Of a DNA stretch of 36,447 nucleotides, positions 1 to 8,583 are shown piece after piece (within the stretch, counting starts at the first letter, position 1; the number at the start of each line of letters is the position of its first letter). This DNA comes from JBJEFI01 sp051873875 (GTDB taxonomy: Bacteria > Bacillota > Bacilli > Bacillales > Bacillaceae_G): positions 1-36,447 of the forward strand of contig JBJEFI010000105.1 of NCBI GenBank assembly GCA_051873875.1, written 5' to 3'. Position numbers and translations under genes: made by a program. Under the pieces are notes generated by a model. The model was not told the origin of the DNA. It did no database searches and was given only the letters and a program-made list of their open reading frames with translations.

Positions 1-395
1 AAATTTATTCTCGTATATTTAATCTGATCCCAACTTTCTCCATTTCGTATCCCAATAATTGCACCATCATTTGTATACCATAAACGGGAATCAATTAAAC
101 CTGTATGTTGTTTCGGACTATTAATTTCAATAAACAAATCCGGATTCTCTTTATCAATAGATATGGTTCCATGTAACAAATGACCACCTAAATACATCAT
201 TGTAACATTATCTATAAAGTTCTAATTTTCTTTATCAGTAATAGTCTTAATAATTCTCACGTTTTACCTTTTATCTTCAATACCAATTATTATTTCTCTC
301 GTTACTTCCTCAAATGTTATTTTTCCGACAAAAAAACCAATTCCAAACAATACCCTAGCAATGACTACCAAAACAAATACCTTTTTCATGGTCAT
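1..395 (-). pseudogene. Decayed gene for a small membrane-anchored or secreted protein (runs off window start)
   Basis: Reading the minus strand from the ATG at 395 (or 389) gives one continuous frame to the window edge, broken by a TAA at 264-266 and a TAG at 222-224. The frame starts with a lysine pair and a hydrophobic stretch (KKVFVLVVIARVLFGIGFF), like a signal peptide or membrane anchor. After the two stops it stays protein-like (GGHLLHGTISIDKENPDLF, then WYTNDGAIIGIRNGESWDQI) up to base 1. A GGGG ribosome-site-like stretch precedes the ATG. Both stops can be explained by single-base changes, so a recently inactivated gene is the best reading. A real 44-residue peptide ending at the TAA is the alternative. 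The family is not recognised, and the 3' end lies outside the window. Confidence 0.6.
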
Positions 396-1042
396 TCATC
401 CCCGCTTGAACTAATCCATTCAAAATTTAAAAGCTACTTTCTACCTTCTTTATCACAATATAACTATTGTACATAAAAATACCCAAAATAAACGTCCAAT
501 GTAAATGGATTGACTGATAATCTTTTTTTACCTTTATCACCTTACAAAATCCTTTCCACACAAACAATTAATGCTCCCTCTTTCATAACTTTAACGAATA
601 AATAGGTTTTCACCATCATCTTCTGTAATGAAGGAAAATAATTATTTAACACAATCATTATATGGATTAAATAAAGAAGAATTTTTTGCTGATGGGTTAA
701 CCATTTTTTCTTTCATCTTTTCCATATAACAATTAAACAAAATTCGCTCATTCTTCTATCATTGATTTATTCTATTCGCTTGTTGCACTATCCTCCCACA
801 TTATAAAAAATAAAAACGATAATAATACCCTATATACTTTCTCTATATTTCTTGAACCAGTATCGTTTGATAAAACTAAACCCTCATTTCAAATACTATC
901 TATTTTCTAATTTTTTTATCAACTATTATTCCTCTAATCTGCTATCCCTTTTATAAATTCTTTTTATTCTTGTATTTTTTTTAAATTATTTAGTAAATGC
1001 TAGTAACATCACGGCAATATTATTAACAAAAATTAGAAAGGT
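396..1042. other. Long AT-rich intergenic region without a convincing gene
   Basis: No ORF here has a ribosome site and coding character. A 33-codon plus-strand frame (628-729, starting MKENNYLTQSLYG) and a minus-strand frame around 555-660 look faintly protein-like but have no ribosome site and hit stops quickly, so they may be relics. Positions 814-821 and 861-868 form an 8-bp inverted repeat (AAACGATA/TATCGTTT) with a 39-base loop, too loose to call a terminator. The aspT promoter must lie in the last part, but I cannot pick convincing -35/-10 boxes. Confidence 0.5.
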
Positions 1043-1048
1043 GTGATG

Positions 1049-2743
1049 ATGGAGATGAGTTGGTTTATTCATTCCTTAAAGACATATCCTGAACTAGCCT
1101 TATTTCTTACATTAGCAATTGGCTATGCGGTAGGGAAGATTCAAATTGGCACTTTCAAAATTGGTTCTGTTACAGGCGTCCTCATTACAGGCGTTCTCAT
1201 TGGTCAATTAAACATTACAATAAATCCTACTGTAAAAGCCGTTTTCTTTCTATTATTCCTATTCACATTAGGGTATAATGCAGGCCCGCAATTTTTTAAA
1301 GGATTAAAAAAGGATGGACTGCCTCAAGTTATCTTTTCTATTATCGTTTGCGTTGTTGGTCTCATTTCAACTGTCATTGTCGGAAAAATCCTTGGCTATA
1401 ACGCTGGACAAGCTGCCGGCTTAGCTGCTGGTGCCTTGACTCAATCCGCAACAATTGGTGTATCTCAAGATGCTATCTCAAAACTCTCAGATTCTTCTAC
1501 AGATATTAAAACAATGATGGATTTTGTTCCAGTTGGATATGCCGTTACATATATTTTTGGCACAATAGGAGCTGCCTTTATTCTTTCAACAATAGGGCCA
1601 AAATTGTTAGGCGTCGATTTAGAAGAAGAAAGTAAAAAGCTTGAAGGAACGTCTAAGGAAGTTGTAGAGGGACATGGTGTTTTCTCAGGTGAGACAGAGT
1701 TAGAATATAGATCATTCTTATTAAATAATTCTTTTGTTGGCTCTACTGTCATTAACGTTGAAAAAACTATTTCAAGTCCAACTATCCGCTCCTTTATCGT
1801 TCGCATAAAACGAGGAGATGAAATTTTTACTCCAAAAGAAGATACCGTTATAGAGGCTGGCGATAAAGCTGTTTTTTGCTTTAAAAATAGGGAAATAACA
1901 GAAGTTGAATTATCAAAACTTGGAAAAGAAATATCAGATCATGGCTTATTAAATTTCCCAATAGAACGTTTAAGTGTGTATGTAAAATCAGAAGAAATCA
2001 TTGACAAAACAATTCAGACAATACGCGACCAAACCCTTACACGTGGTGTATATATTTCAAAATTAAAAGCTACCGGCGAAGAAGTTCCTTACGACCAAGA
2101 TACAATCATCCATAAAAAAGATGTACTTACACTAACAGGTCCTAAAGACGATGTTGAAGCTCTCGCCTACAAAATCGGAAAGCCTGTAAGAGATACATCG
2201 GAAACTGATATGATTTTCGTTGGCTTAGGTATCCTTTTAGGAGGATTAATCGGAATTCCTGCCCTTGTTATTAGTGGTGTAGGAATTAGTTTATCAACAA
2301 GTGGTGGCGCATTAATCATGGGACTTATTTTTGGGTTAATCCACTCTAGACGTCCACAAATTGGATATATTCCTGAAGGTACTGCATGGTTTTTAAGTAA
2401 TGTGGGTTTAGCTGCATTCGTTGCAGTTGTCGGGATAAATGCCGGCCCTGGATTCGTATCCGGAATAAAAACGTCTGGCATAAGCTTCTTACTTGCTGGG
2501 GTAGTTGTAACAATTATCCCATTAATCGTTGGTATTTTTTTAGGAAAATATGTATTCAAATGGAAAGCCCCTATTATTTTAGGGGCCTGCGCTGGAGCAA
2601 TGACTACAACGGCCGCCATTGGAGCAATTTGTGAAAAGGCAAGAAGCAATGCACCTGTATTAGGCTACACCATTACCTATGCAGTAGGAAATATTTTATT
2701 AACCGTATGGGGTTCTGTTATCATTCTTTTCTTTGCAAAATAA
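1049..2743 (+). CDS. aspT: Aspartate:alanine antiporter (AspT family)
   Basis: A membrane exchanger that in characterised AspT proteins takes up aspartate and releases alanine. The 564 residues have the family layout: an N-terminal block of hydrophobic helices (about 1-190) including glycine-rich segments such as GYNAGPQFF and GYNAGQAAGLAAGAL; a soluble middle (about 200-375) that looks like two RCK_C/TrkA-C domains; and a second hydrophobic block (about 385-564) repeating the motif as GINAGPGFV and GACAGAMTTTAAIG. This duplication is typical of the AspT/YidE/YbjL family. Three start codons are stacked (GTG 1043, ATG 1046, ATG 1049) behind AGAAAGGTG; 1049 gives the best spacing. The aspartate decarboxylase gene follows after 59 bases, which argues for aspartate/alanine as substrates rather than the uncharacterised YidE role. 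One operon is likely. Confidence 0.88.
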   Translation: MEMSWFIHSLKTYPELALFLTLAIGYAVGKIQIGTFKIGSVTGVLITGVLIGQLNITINPTVKAVFFLLFLFTLGYNAGPQFFKGLKKDGLPQVIFSIIVCVVGLISTVIVGKILGYNAGQAAGLAAGALTQSATIGVSQDAISKLSDSSTDIKTMMDFVPVGYAVTYIFGTIGAAFILSTIGPKLLGVDLEEESKKLEGTSKEVVEGHGVFSGETELEYRSFLLNNSFVGSTVINVEKTISSPTIRSFIVRIKRGDEIFTPKEDTVIEAGDKAVFCFKNREITEVELSKLGKEISDHGLLNFPIERLSVYVKSEEIIDKTIQTIRDQTLTRGVYISKLKATGEEVPYDQDTIIHKKDVLTLTGPKDDVEALAYKIGKPVRDTSETDMIFVGLGILLGGLIGIPALVISGVGISLSTSGGALIMGLIFGLIHSRRPQIGYIPEGTAWFLSNVGLAAFVAVVGINAGPGFVSGIKTSGISFLLAGVVVTIIPLIVGIFLGKYVFKWKAPIILGACAGAMTTTAAIGAICEKARSNAPVLGYTITYAVGNILLTVWGSVIILFFAK

Positions 2744-2802
2744 GCACTAAAGTTCATGCCACTTATCGGCTTAAAAGTTATTATAGTTAGGATGGTTCCG
2801 TT

Positions 2803-4440
2803 ATGAATGAAAAAATGAAAAAGAGACAAGAATTAATAGAAAAAGTTAGAGACTTAAGCCCATTTGAATTAAAAGATGAATTAATACGCTTAGCGTTATC
2901 ATCAGAAGAAAAAGGGGTGAATGTATTTCTTAATGCAGGACGAGGCAACCCTAACTGGACTGCTGCTACTCCTAGAGATGCTTTCTTCACACTAGGGCAT
3001 TTTGCAGTTGGTGAAACGAGAAGGGTCGTGTCGAAAGGCGATTTAGCCGGAATGCCACAAAAACCAGGCATACATGATCGTTTTAAAATATATGCTAAGG
3101 ACCATAGCGATGCGCCTGGAATTAAACTATTAGAGAAAATTGTTCAATTTGGAATAGATACATATCATTTTGATCCTGATGAATGGGTAATTGAATTAGT
3201 AGATGGGATTATTGGTGATAATTACCCTGTCCCAGATCGCATGTTAGTTAAAATAGAAAGAGTCGTTCATGATTATTTAATAAAAGAAATGGGCGGAAGT
3301 ATAAGTGACACACCTACTCATCAACTATATGCAGTAGAAGGTGGTACTGCTGCCATGTGTTATATTTTTGATTCACTTATGGCCAATCACCTTTTGAAAA
3401 ACGGAGATCATATCGCCTTAATGGTCCCTATCTTTACGCCATATTTAGAAATCCCCGAACTATCTAGGTATAATTTTAACGTTACCTATATCTATGCCCG
3501 TGGAATTACGGAAGAAGGTCGCCATAGTTGGCAATATCCAAAGGAAGAAATCGATAAATTAGCAGACCAAAAAATTAAACTTTTATGCGTTGTTAATCCA
3601 AGTAACCCTCCATCTGTGGCAATCGATAATGAAGGAATGGATTATATAAAAGCCGTTGTGAAGGAAAAAAATCCTAATTTAATGATTGTAACAGATGATG
3701 TATATGGTACATTTGCAAATGATTTCAAATCCTTAATGATAACAATGCCCTACAATACACTTGGCGTATACTCATTTTCTAAATATTTCGGCGTTACTGG
3801 GTGGAGACTTGGTGTAATTGCCTTAACTCCTGACAATGTATTCAATAAATTAATCAAAGAATTGCCACCTGAAGCAAGGGAAGATTTAATTAGTCGATAT
3901 AGTTCTTTAACTTCTGAACCTGAAAAAATTCCATTTATCGATAGAATTGTTGCAGATAGTAGACAAGTGGCTTTAAATCATACAGCAGGCTTATCTACAC
4001 CTCAACAAGTACAGATGGCTCTTTTCTCTATATTTGCATTATTAGACACAGATGACACATATAAGCAGCAAACAAGAGATATTTGTTATAACCGCAAAAA
4101 ATTAGTATATGAGAATTTAACCGGCCTTCCAATGAAACAAAAAGATGAACATAGTACGTCTTACTACGATGAAATTGACTTATTAGTTTGGGCTAGACTT
4201 AAACACGGTGAAGAATTCGCAAAATACCTTGAAGAAAAACGTGATCCAATTGAATTCTTATTTAACTTAGCTGAACAATATAGCATTGTATTATTAAACG
4301 GTGGAGGCTTTGATGGTCCAAAATGGTCGATTCGAATATCGCTTGCGAACCTTAAGGATGAGCAATATAGCCAAATAGGAAAAGCAGTTAATGAGCTATT
4401 CGAACAATATGCAAATGAATGGAGCTCCTTTAAGTGGTAG
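2803..4440 (+). CDS. aspD: Aspartate 4-decarboxylase, bifunctional with aspartate aminotransferase
   Basis: A cytoplasmic PLP enzyme of the fold-type I aminotransferase family that converts L-aspartate to L-alanine and CO2. The length (545 residues) matches aspartate beta-decarboxylases, about 150 longer than ordinary aminotransferases, with the extra N-terminal helical region. Visible motifs: GRGNPNW (46-52), NPSNPP (265-270), TDDVYGTF (297-304, cofactor-binding Asp and Tyr) and SFSKYFGVTGWRLG (324-337), with K327 the likely Schiff-base lysine. It pairs with the antiporter upstream: decarboxylation consumes a cytoplasmic proton, and exchange of aspartate for alanine is electrogenic, so the pair makes proton-motive force and resists acid. 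The ribosome site (TTAGGATGG) is weak, and an ATG five codons in is possible. A terminator follows. Confidence 0.9.
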   Translation: MNEKMKKRQELIEKVRDLSPFELKDELIRLALSSEEKGVNVFLNAGRGNPNWTAATPRDAFFTLGHFAVGETRRVVSKGDLAGMPQKPGIHDRFKIYAKDHSDAPGIKLLEKIVQFGIDTYHFDPDEWVIELVDGIIGDNYPVPDRMLVKIERVVHDYLIKEMGGSISDTPTHQLYAVEGGTAAMCYIFDSLMANHLLKNGDHIALMVPIFTPYLEIPELSRYNFNVTYIYARGITEEGRHSWQYPKEEIDKLADQKIKLLCVVNPSNPPSVAIDNEGMDYIKAVVKEKNPNLMIVTDDVYGTFANDFKSLMITMPYNTLGVYSFSKYFGVTGWRLGVIALTPDNVFNKLIKELPPEAREDLISRYSSLTSEPEKIPFIDRIVADSRQVALNHTAGLSTPQQVQMALFSIFALLDTDDTYKQQTRDICYNRKKLVYENLTGLPMKQKDEHSTSYYDEIDLLVWARLKHGEEFAKYLEEKRDPIEFLFNLAEQYSIVLLNGGGFDGPKWSIRISLANLKDEQYSQIGKAVNELFEQYANEWSSFKW

Positions 4441-4475
4441 GTACTCACTAGAAATCACTACTCTAAACTTAATTT

Positions 4476-4517
4476 AATAAGAAAAAGAGATGCTTTAAGG
4501 TATCCCTTTTTCTTATT
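4476..4517 (+). terminator. Terminator after aspT-aspD
   Basis: A 12-bp perfect stem, AATAAGAAAAAG (4476-4487) with CTTTTTCTTATT (4506-4517), begins 36 bases after the aspD stop, with further pairing inside. The U-rich 3' arm fits rho-independent termination. The mirror-image A-run means it may also stop minus-strand transcripts from the NETI gene. Confidence 0.75.
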
Positions 4518-4562
4518 ATACAAACACATTCTCTACACTAAAAAATATGTATGAACATACGA

Positions 4563-4751
4563 CTATCCATCTTTTCTTATGCCAACAAAAACAATTTTTC
4601 TTCCACAAACTTCTACCCCATCTTTTGAGGTAACTTCTCGAAAAATGGGCTCTTCTAAGCGGCGAATTGGTATATATCCTTCTTTGCTCATTCTAGTTAG
4701 ACAATCATCAATTGTCTCATTTTCTTCCACTTCAAACTTTCGCTTGGCCAT
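4563..4751 (-). CDS. NETI-motif small protein
   Basis: A 62-residue cytoplasmic protein with N-E-T-I at residues 11-14, the signature of a Bacillus family of short proteins of unknown function. It is highly charged, with two short lysine/arginine-rich stretches and one cysteine, and no signal peptide or membrane segment. A good ribosome site (AGAGGTG) lies six bases before the ATG at 4751. It is probably monocistronic: the upstream gene on this strand (the NlpC/P60 protein) ends in its own terminator, and the shared hairpin at 4476-4517 closes this one. The family assignment rests on the motif and length; no function can be offered. Confidence 0.75.
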   Translation of the reverse strand: MAKRKFEVEENETIDDCLTRMSKEGYIPIRRLEEPIFREVTSKDGVEVCGRKIVFVGIRKDG

Positions 4752-4850
4752 TCAAACACCTCTGTTATTATCCTTTTTATATATTATCTTGCTATTACAT
4801 CATTATACGCATTAAAATGATTATTTTTCAAACAGAAAATTCACTATAAC

Positions 4851-4884
4851 AAAAAAAGAAACCACTTAAAGTGGCTTCTTTTTT
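4851..4884 (-). terminator. Terminator of the NlpC/P60 hydrolase gene
   Basis: The stem GCCACTT/AAGTGG with flanking A and T runs (4851-4867 with 4869-4884) overlaps the hydrolase stop codon at 4883-4885. On the minus strand it ends in a long U tract. Confidence 0.8.
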
Positions 4885-6319
4885 ATAATCGACCATATCC
4901 AAGGAAATGTTTTTTATAATATGTTCCAACATCTAAATTTGAAATTGTTACACCATTAGCCCCATCGCTGGCATGAATGAAATCCCCACCACCGATATAA
5001 ATTCCCATATGAGATGGACCTGTTATATATGTATCTTTAAAGAAAATAATATCCCCAACAACAGGGTTGTCCACTTTTTTAACCATGTTCCAAAAACCAG
5101 CAGTTGATGTTCGTGAAACATTATAATTATTACTTTTAAATACATGATAGACAAAACCGCTACAATCAAAAGCATCAGGACCGCTAGCACCAAATACATA
5201 TGGTTTTCCAACTAATTTTTTCGCATATGATACTAGATTAAATACATCTTCTTCTTTGTCATCTGTTGTCACACTTGTATTTAAGTAACGATCAGCAACG
5301 TATCCTACTGTACCTTGGGCATGTACTTTTGCCCATCCATATTCTACACTTTCTACATTTACTTCCGTTCCTTTGGATAATGTTGTAATAATTTTTGCAG
5401 AAGTAGATGGACCACTTCTCATATTCAATTTATTTGTATCTACAAACTTTTTAGTAAAATTTCCTTGAGAAGGATTTTGTTGTGAACCCGTTGGTGGTGT
5501 CGAATTTAGATAATCTACTAAATACTGAGCACTTACATAACCAACTTGATTATTAATGTTAATTTTAGCCCATCCGTTTGTAATGGATTGTACACCAACA
5601 ATCGTACCATTACGTAATGTTGTAATAATAGCCCCTTTCATCGAAGGAGAGTTCCGGACATTTAAGCCAACAGATGCCTCTACGACCATATTCTTTAATT
5701 TAATAGAAGAATCCACTACAGGCTTATTTTCATAAGAAGGTCTGCTTGAAAGATTATTAGCTAAATATTGGGTAGCTACATACCCTTTTTTTCCATTATA
5801 TGTTACTACCGACCAACCATTCGAGCTACTATGTACATTAATTTTTGTTCCATGTTTAATCTTCCCTAATATCGCAGCACTTGTTGATGGAGATTGACGA
5901 AAATTCAAATTCATCCCTTCTCCAACATCTACAATTTTCTGAACTGTATCGCCGCTATCAGGAATACTACTATTAGATACACCATCTGATAAATAATCAG
6001 AATGAACAAAGGCAGTCTCTCCATTATATTGGATTTGACTCCAATTACTACGCTCTGAAAGTACCTTTACCTTGCTTCCGTGCTTTAATTTTCCTATTAT
6101 ACTTGCACTAATAGAACCTTGACTCCGAACGTTTAAATTAACTCCAACACCTACATTGACTGTCTTTTCACTAATACTTGACCTACTAGTCACGACACTA
6201 CTTCCTTGTCTTTCATTTTTTTGCACAGTCGTTTCATTTTCTGTTGCTTCTGCTTGCATCATAGGAACCATTGTTCCTGCCGCCGTTAAACATAACGTTG
6301 AAACAAATATTTTTTTCAT
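4883..6319 (-). CDS. Secreted cell-wall endopeptidase: four SH3b domains plus NlpC/P60
   Basis: A secreted peptidoglycan hydrolase expected to cut gamma-D-Glu to diamino-acid peptide bonds in the wall. From the ATG at 6319 (478 residues): signal peptide with KK, a hydrophobic core and an A-E-A cleavage region near residue 25; four bacterial SH3 domains at about 51-110, 127-186, 208-267 and 291-346, each with the L-N-x-R ... G-W ... G-Y-V pattern; and a C-terminal NlpC/P60 domain (about 358-478). The catalytic cysteine is C386 in DAFDCSGF, the histidine is H437 in SHMGIYIG, and H449 in FIHAS is the third residue. A frame extending four codons upstream (GTG 6331) abuts its own GAGGTG ribosome site, so the ATG is preferred. 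Architecture resembles Bacillus CwlS/EntFM-type autolysins with SH3b instead of LysM repeats. Confidence 0.9.
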   Translation of the reverse strand: MKKIFVSTLCLTAAGTMVPMMQAEATENETTVQKNERQGSSVVTSRSSISEKTVNVGVGVNLNVRSQGSISASIIGKLKHGSKVKVLSERSNWSQIQYNGETAFVHSDYLSDGVSNSSIPDSGDTVQKIVDVGEGMNLNFRQSPSTSAAILGKIKHGTKINVHSSSNGWSVVTYNGKKGYVATQYLANNLSSRPSYENKPVVDSSIKLKNMVVEASVGLNVRNSPSMKGAIITTLRNGTIVGVQSITNGWAKININNQVGYVSAQYLVDYLNSTPPTGSQQNPSQGNFTKKFVDTNKLNMRSGPSTSAKIITTLSKGTEVNVESVEYGWAKVHAQGTVGYVADRYLNTSVTTDDKEEDVFNLVSYAKKLVGKPYVFGASGPDAFDCSGFVYHVFKSNNYNVSRTSTAGFWNMVKKVDNPVVGDIIFFKDTYITGPSHMGIYIGGGDFIHASDGANGVTISNLDVGTYYKKHFLGYGRL

Positions 6320-6617
6320 GTTAACTACCACACCTCACATTCTACTAGATAATTACCCTTAGTATACTATAAAATTATCTATTTTTTTACAGATAAACAA
6401 GAAAACAGTACTATAGTCACAGGAAATTCCCTCTAAAAAGTAGGTGCTATAAGTAATATACACCTACTCAACGATCTTTCTCATCCATTATAATCCAATA
6501 ATCCCGTCTCCACTATTATTTTAAAATATCTGTAACATATTTTCACAGAAATTTAATATATAAAATCCTATAGCATCAAAAGAAATATCTTTATAAATAC
6601 CTAATAATTAACTCCAT
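6320..6617. other. Intergenic region between the cell-wall hydrolase and leuD, with a hairpin
   Basis: This stretch has no ORF. It contains a perfect 8-bp inverted repeat, AGTAGGTG (6439-6446) and CACCTACT (6461-6468), about 120 bases upstream of the hydrolase start. It has no U tract, so it is not an obvious terminator. It could be an operator or an RNA structure in the leader. Confidence 0.4.
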
Positions 6618-6651
6618 AAAAAAAAGCAACTTTATACAAGTTGCTTTTTTT
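6618..6651 (-). terminator. Terminator of the ilv-leu operon
   Basis: The stem AGCAACTT (6625-6632) with AAGTTGCT (6638-6645), extended by A/T runs, overlaps the leuD stop codon (6632-6634). On the minus strand it runs into an eight-U tail. This closes the nine-gene operon. Confidence 0.88.
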
Positions 6652-7210
6652 CATATAATTGAATTTGTTTCTCATAACTTAGTGTTAATGCAATATCATC
6701 CAATCCTTGTAACAACTTATTTTTCCATTCTTCTTCAATTTCAAAATGAAAAGAATCCTCACCATATAATACAAGTTGTTTTTCCAGATTAATTGTCACA
6801 ACTTCCTCAGATGCAAGAGTAGTGATTTTCCCTCTTACTTCATTTGATGCAACAATTGGTAACATACCATTTTTAATGCAGTTCATATAAAAAATATCTG
6901 CAAAACTCCCAGCAATGATAACTTTCAATCCATAATCATGTAACGCCCATGGCGCATGCTCCCTTGAAGAACCGCAACCAAAATTTTCACCTGTTACTAA
7001 AATAGACGCACCTTTTCTTGCTTCTTTGTTTAATTCAAAAGTAGGATTTAATTGACGATTATCCAAGTAACGCCAATCATCAAACAAAAATTCTCCAAAG
7101 CCTGTACGTTCAATTCGTTTCAAATATTGTTTTGGAATAATTTGGTCTGTGTCAATATGATTTAGCATTAATGGTACTACTTTTCCTTTATGAATGTGAA
7201 AGGGTTCCAC
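6632..7210 (-). CDS. leuD: 3-isopropylmalate dehydratase, small subunit
   Basis: The small swivel subunit of isopropylmalate isomerase, which with LeuC interconverts 2- and 3-isopropylmalate in leucine synthesis. The start is GTG at 7210, preceded by GGGAGGTGG at good spacing, giving 192 residues beginning V/M-EPFHIHKG as in other LeuD proteins; a longer frame from 7246 has no ribosome site. Family motifs are clear: NHIDTDQIIPKQYLKR near the N-terminus, then GENFGCGSSREHAPWAL and IIAGSFADIFYMNCIKNGMLPI. The gene overlaps the end of leuC by 23 bases, implying translational coupling and matched subunit output. It is the last gene of the operon. Confidence 0.95.
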   Translation of the reverse strand: MEPFHIHKGKVVPLMLNHIDTDQIIPKQYLKRIERTGFGEFLFDDWRYLDNRQLNPTFELNKEARKGASILVTGENFGCGSSREHAPWALHDYGLKVIIAGSFADIFYMNCIKNGMLPIVASNEVRGKITTLASEEVVTINLEKQLVLYGEDSFHFEIEEEWKNKLLQGLDDIALTLSYEKQIQLYEKKQLV

Positions 7211-8582
7211 TATATTCCACCTCCCGAATATCAACAAAATGTCCATTTAAAGCCGCCGCCGCTGCCATAGCTGGACTAACAAGGTGCGTTCTAGCTCCTT
7301 TCCCTTGACGACCTTCGAAGTTTCGGTTTGAAGTAGATGCACAATGAACACCTTCTGGTACTTGATCTGGATTCATTCCTAAACACATGGAGCAACCAAC
7401 TTCTCTCCATTCAAATCCTGCATCAATAAAGGTAGTATGTAGACCTTTGCTCATTGCATCTTTTCTAACACTTTTAGATCCTGGTACAACAAGTGCACGA
7501 ACACCCTCTTTTACTTTTTTCCCTTTTACAATTGCTGCTGCTTCTTCTAAATCTGAAATACGAGAATTCGTACATGAACCAATAAAAACATAGTTTATCG
7601 GAATATCAGAAACTTTCATATTTGGTTCTAATCCCATGTACTCATAAGCACGCTCATCATTTACATCTTGAATTTCAGGAAGTAGTTGATCCACACCAAT
7701 TCCCATCCCTGGATTTGTCCCCCACGTTACTTGAGGCGCTAACGTTGTAACATCTACTTTAATGTGTTTATCAAATACTGCATCATAATCTGTACAAAGT
7801 GTTTCCCAATCCTTGATAGCTGCTTCATAATTTTCTGGACTATATGAACGTCCTTCTAAATAGTCGAATGTAGTTTGATCAGGTGCAATAAGTCCAGCTT
7901 TGGCGCCACCTTCTATTACCATATTACAAATAGTCATTCGCTCTTCCATCGACATCTTTCTTATTGTTTCTCCATAAAACTCAATGACATGGCCTGTTGC
8001 CATTGATACGCCATATGTGGCTAATAAATAAAGAATAATATCTTTTGCGTAAACTCCTTTTGGTAACGTTCCTGTTACTTCAATCCCCATTGTTTTGGCT
8101 TTCTTTTGCCACAATGTTTGAGTAGCTAATACATGCTCTACTTCACTTGTTCCAATACCAAAAGCAAGGGCACCAAAGGCACCGTGAGTAGATGTATGGC
8201 TATCCCCACAAACAATTGTTTTTCCTGGTTGTGTTAACCCTAATTCTGGACCAATTACATGAACAATCCCTTGGCGATCATCATGAATATTCGCAATAGG
8301 TACACTAAATTCATTACAGTTTACTTGTAATGTTTCAATTTGTTGCTTGGCAATTCTATCCTTTATTACAAATTGATTATCTGTTGGAACGTTATGATCC
8401 ATTGTAGCAAAAGTTAAATCTGGACGTCTTACTTTTCTTCCTGCTAATCGAAGTCCTTCAAATGCTTGTGGTGATGTGACTTCATGAACAAGATGTAAGT
8501 CAATATAAATTAACTGAGGTTTCCCTCCTTCTCCTGCTACAACATGACGTTCCCATAATTTATCATATAATGTTTTTCCCAT
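7188..8582 (-). CDS. leuC: 3-isopropylmalate dehydratase, large subunit
   Basis: The aconitase-family large subunit of isopropylmalate isomerase (464 residues), carrying the [4Fe-4S] cluster. Cluster ligands are C337 (FIGSCTNSRI), C397 and C400 (GCSMCLGMNPD). The substrate-binding signatures VCGDSHTSTHGAFGALAFGIGTSEVEHV and GRQGKGARTHLVSPAMAAAAA are intact. The ATG at 8582 lies one base after the leuB stop, and leuD starts inside its 3' end, so leuB-leuC-leuD are tightly packed. No irregularities are seen. Confidence 0.96.
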   Translation of the reverse strand: MGKTLYDKLWERHVVAGEGGKPQLIYIDLHLVHEVTSPQAFEGLRLAGRKVRRPDLTFATMDHNVPTDNQFVIKDRIAKQQIETLQVNCNEFSVPIANIHDDRQGIVHVIGPELGLTQPGKTIVCGDSHTSTHGAFGALAFGIGTSEVEHVLATQTLWQKKAKTMGIEVTGTLPKGVYAKDIILYLLATYGVSMATGHVIEFYGETIRKMSMEERMTICNMVIEGGAKAGLIAPDQTTFDYLEGRSYSPENYEAAIKDWETLCTDYDAVFDKHIKVDVTTLAPQVTWGTNPGMGIGVDQLLPEIQDVNDERAYEYMGLEPNMKVSDIPINYVFIGSCTNSRISDLEEAAAIVKGKKVKEGVRALVVPGSKSVRKDAMSKGLHTTFIDAGFEWREVGCSMCLGMNPDQVPEGVHCASTSNRNFEGRQGKGARTHLVSPAMAAAAALNGHFVDIREVEYSGTLSHS

Positions 8583-8583
8583 A

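Noticed and set aside
2167..2649. Long minus-strand frame inside aspT (and similar long frames opposite leuB, ilvD and the Ca2+ ATPase)
   Set aside because: These are antisense shadows of well-supported genes, with no ribosome site or family features.
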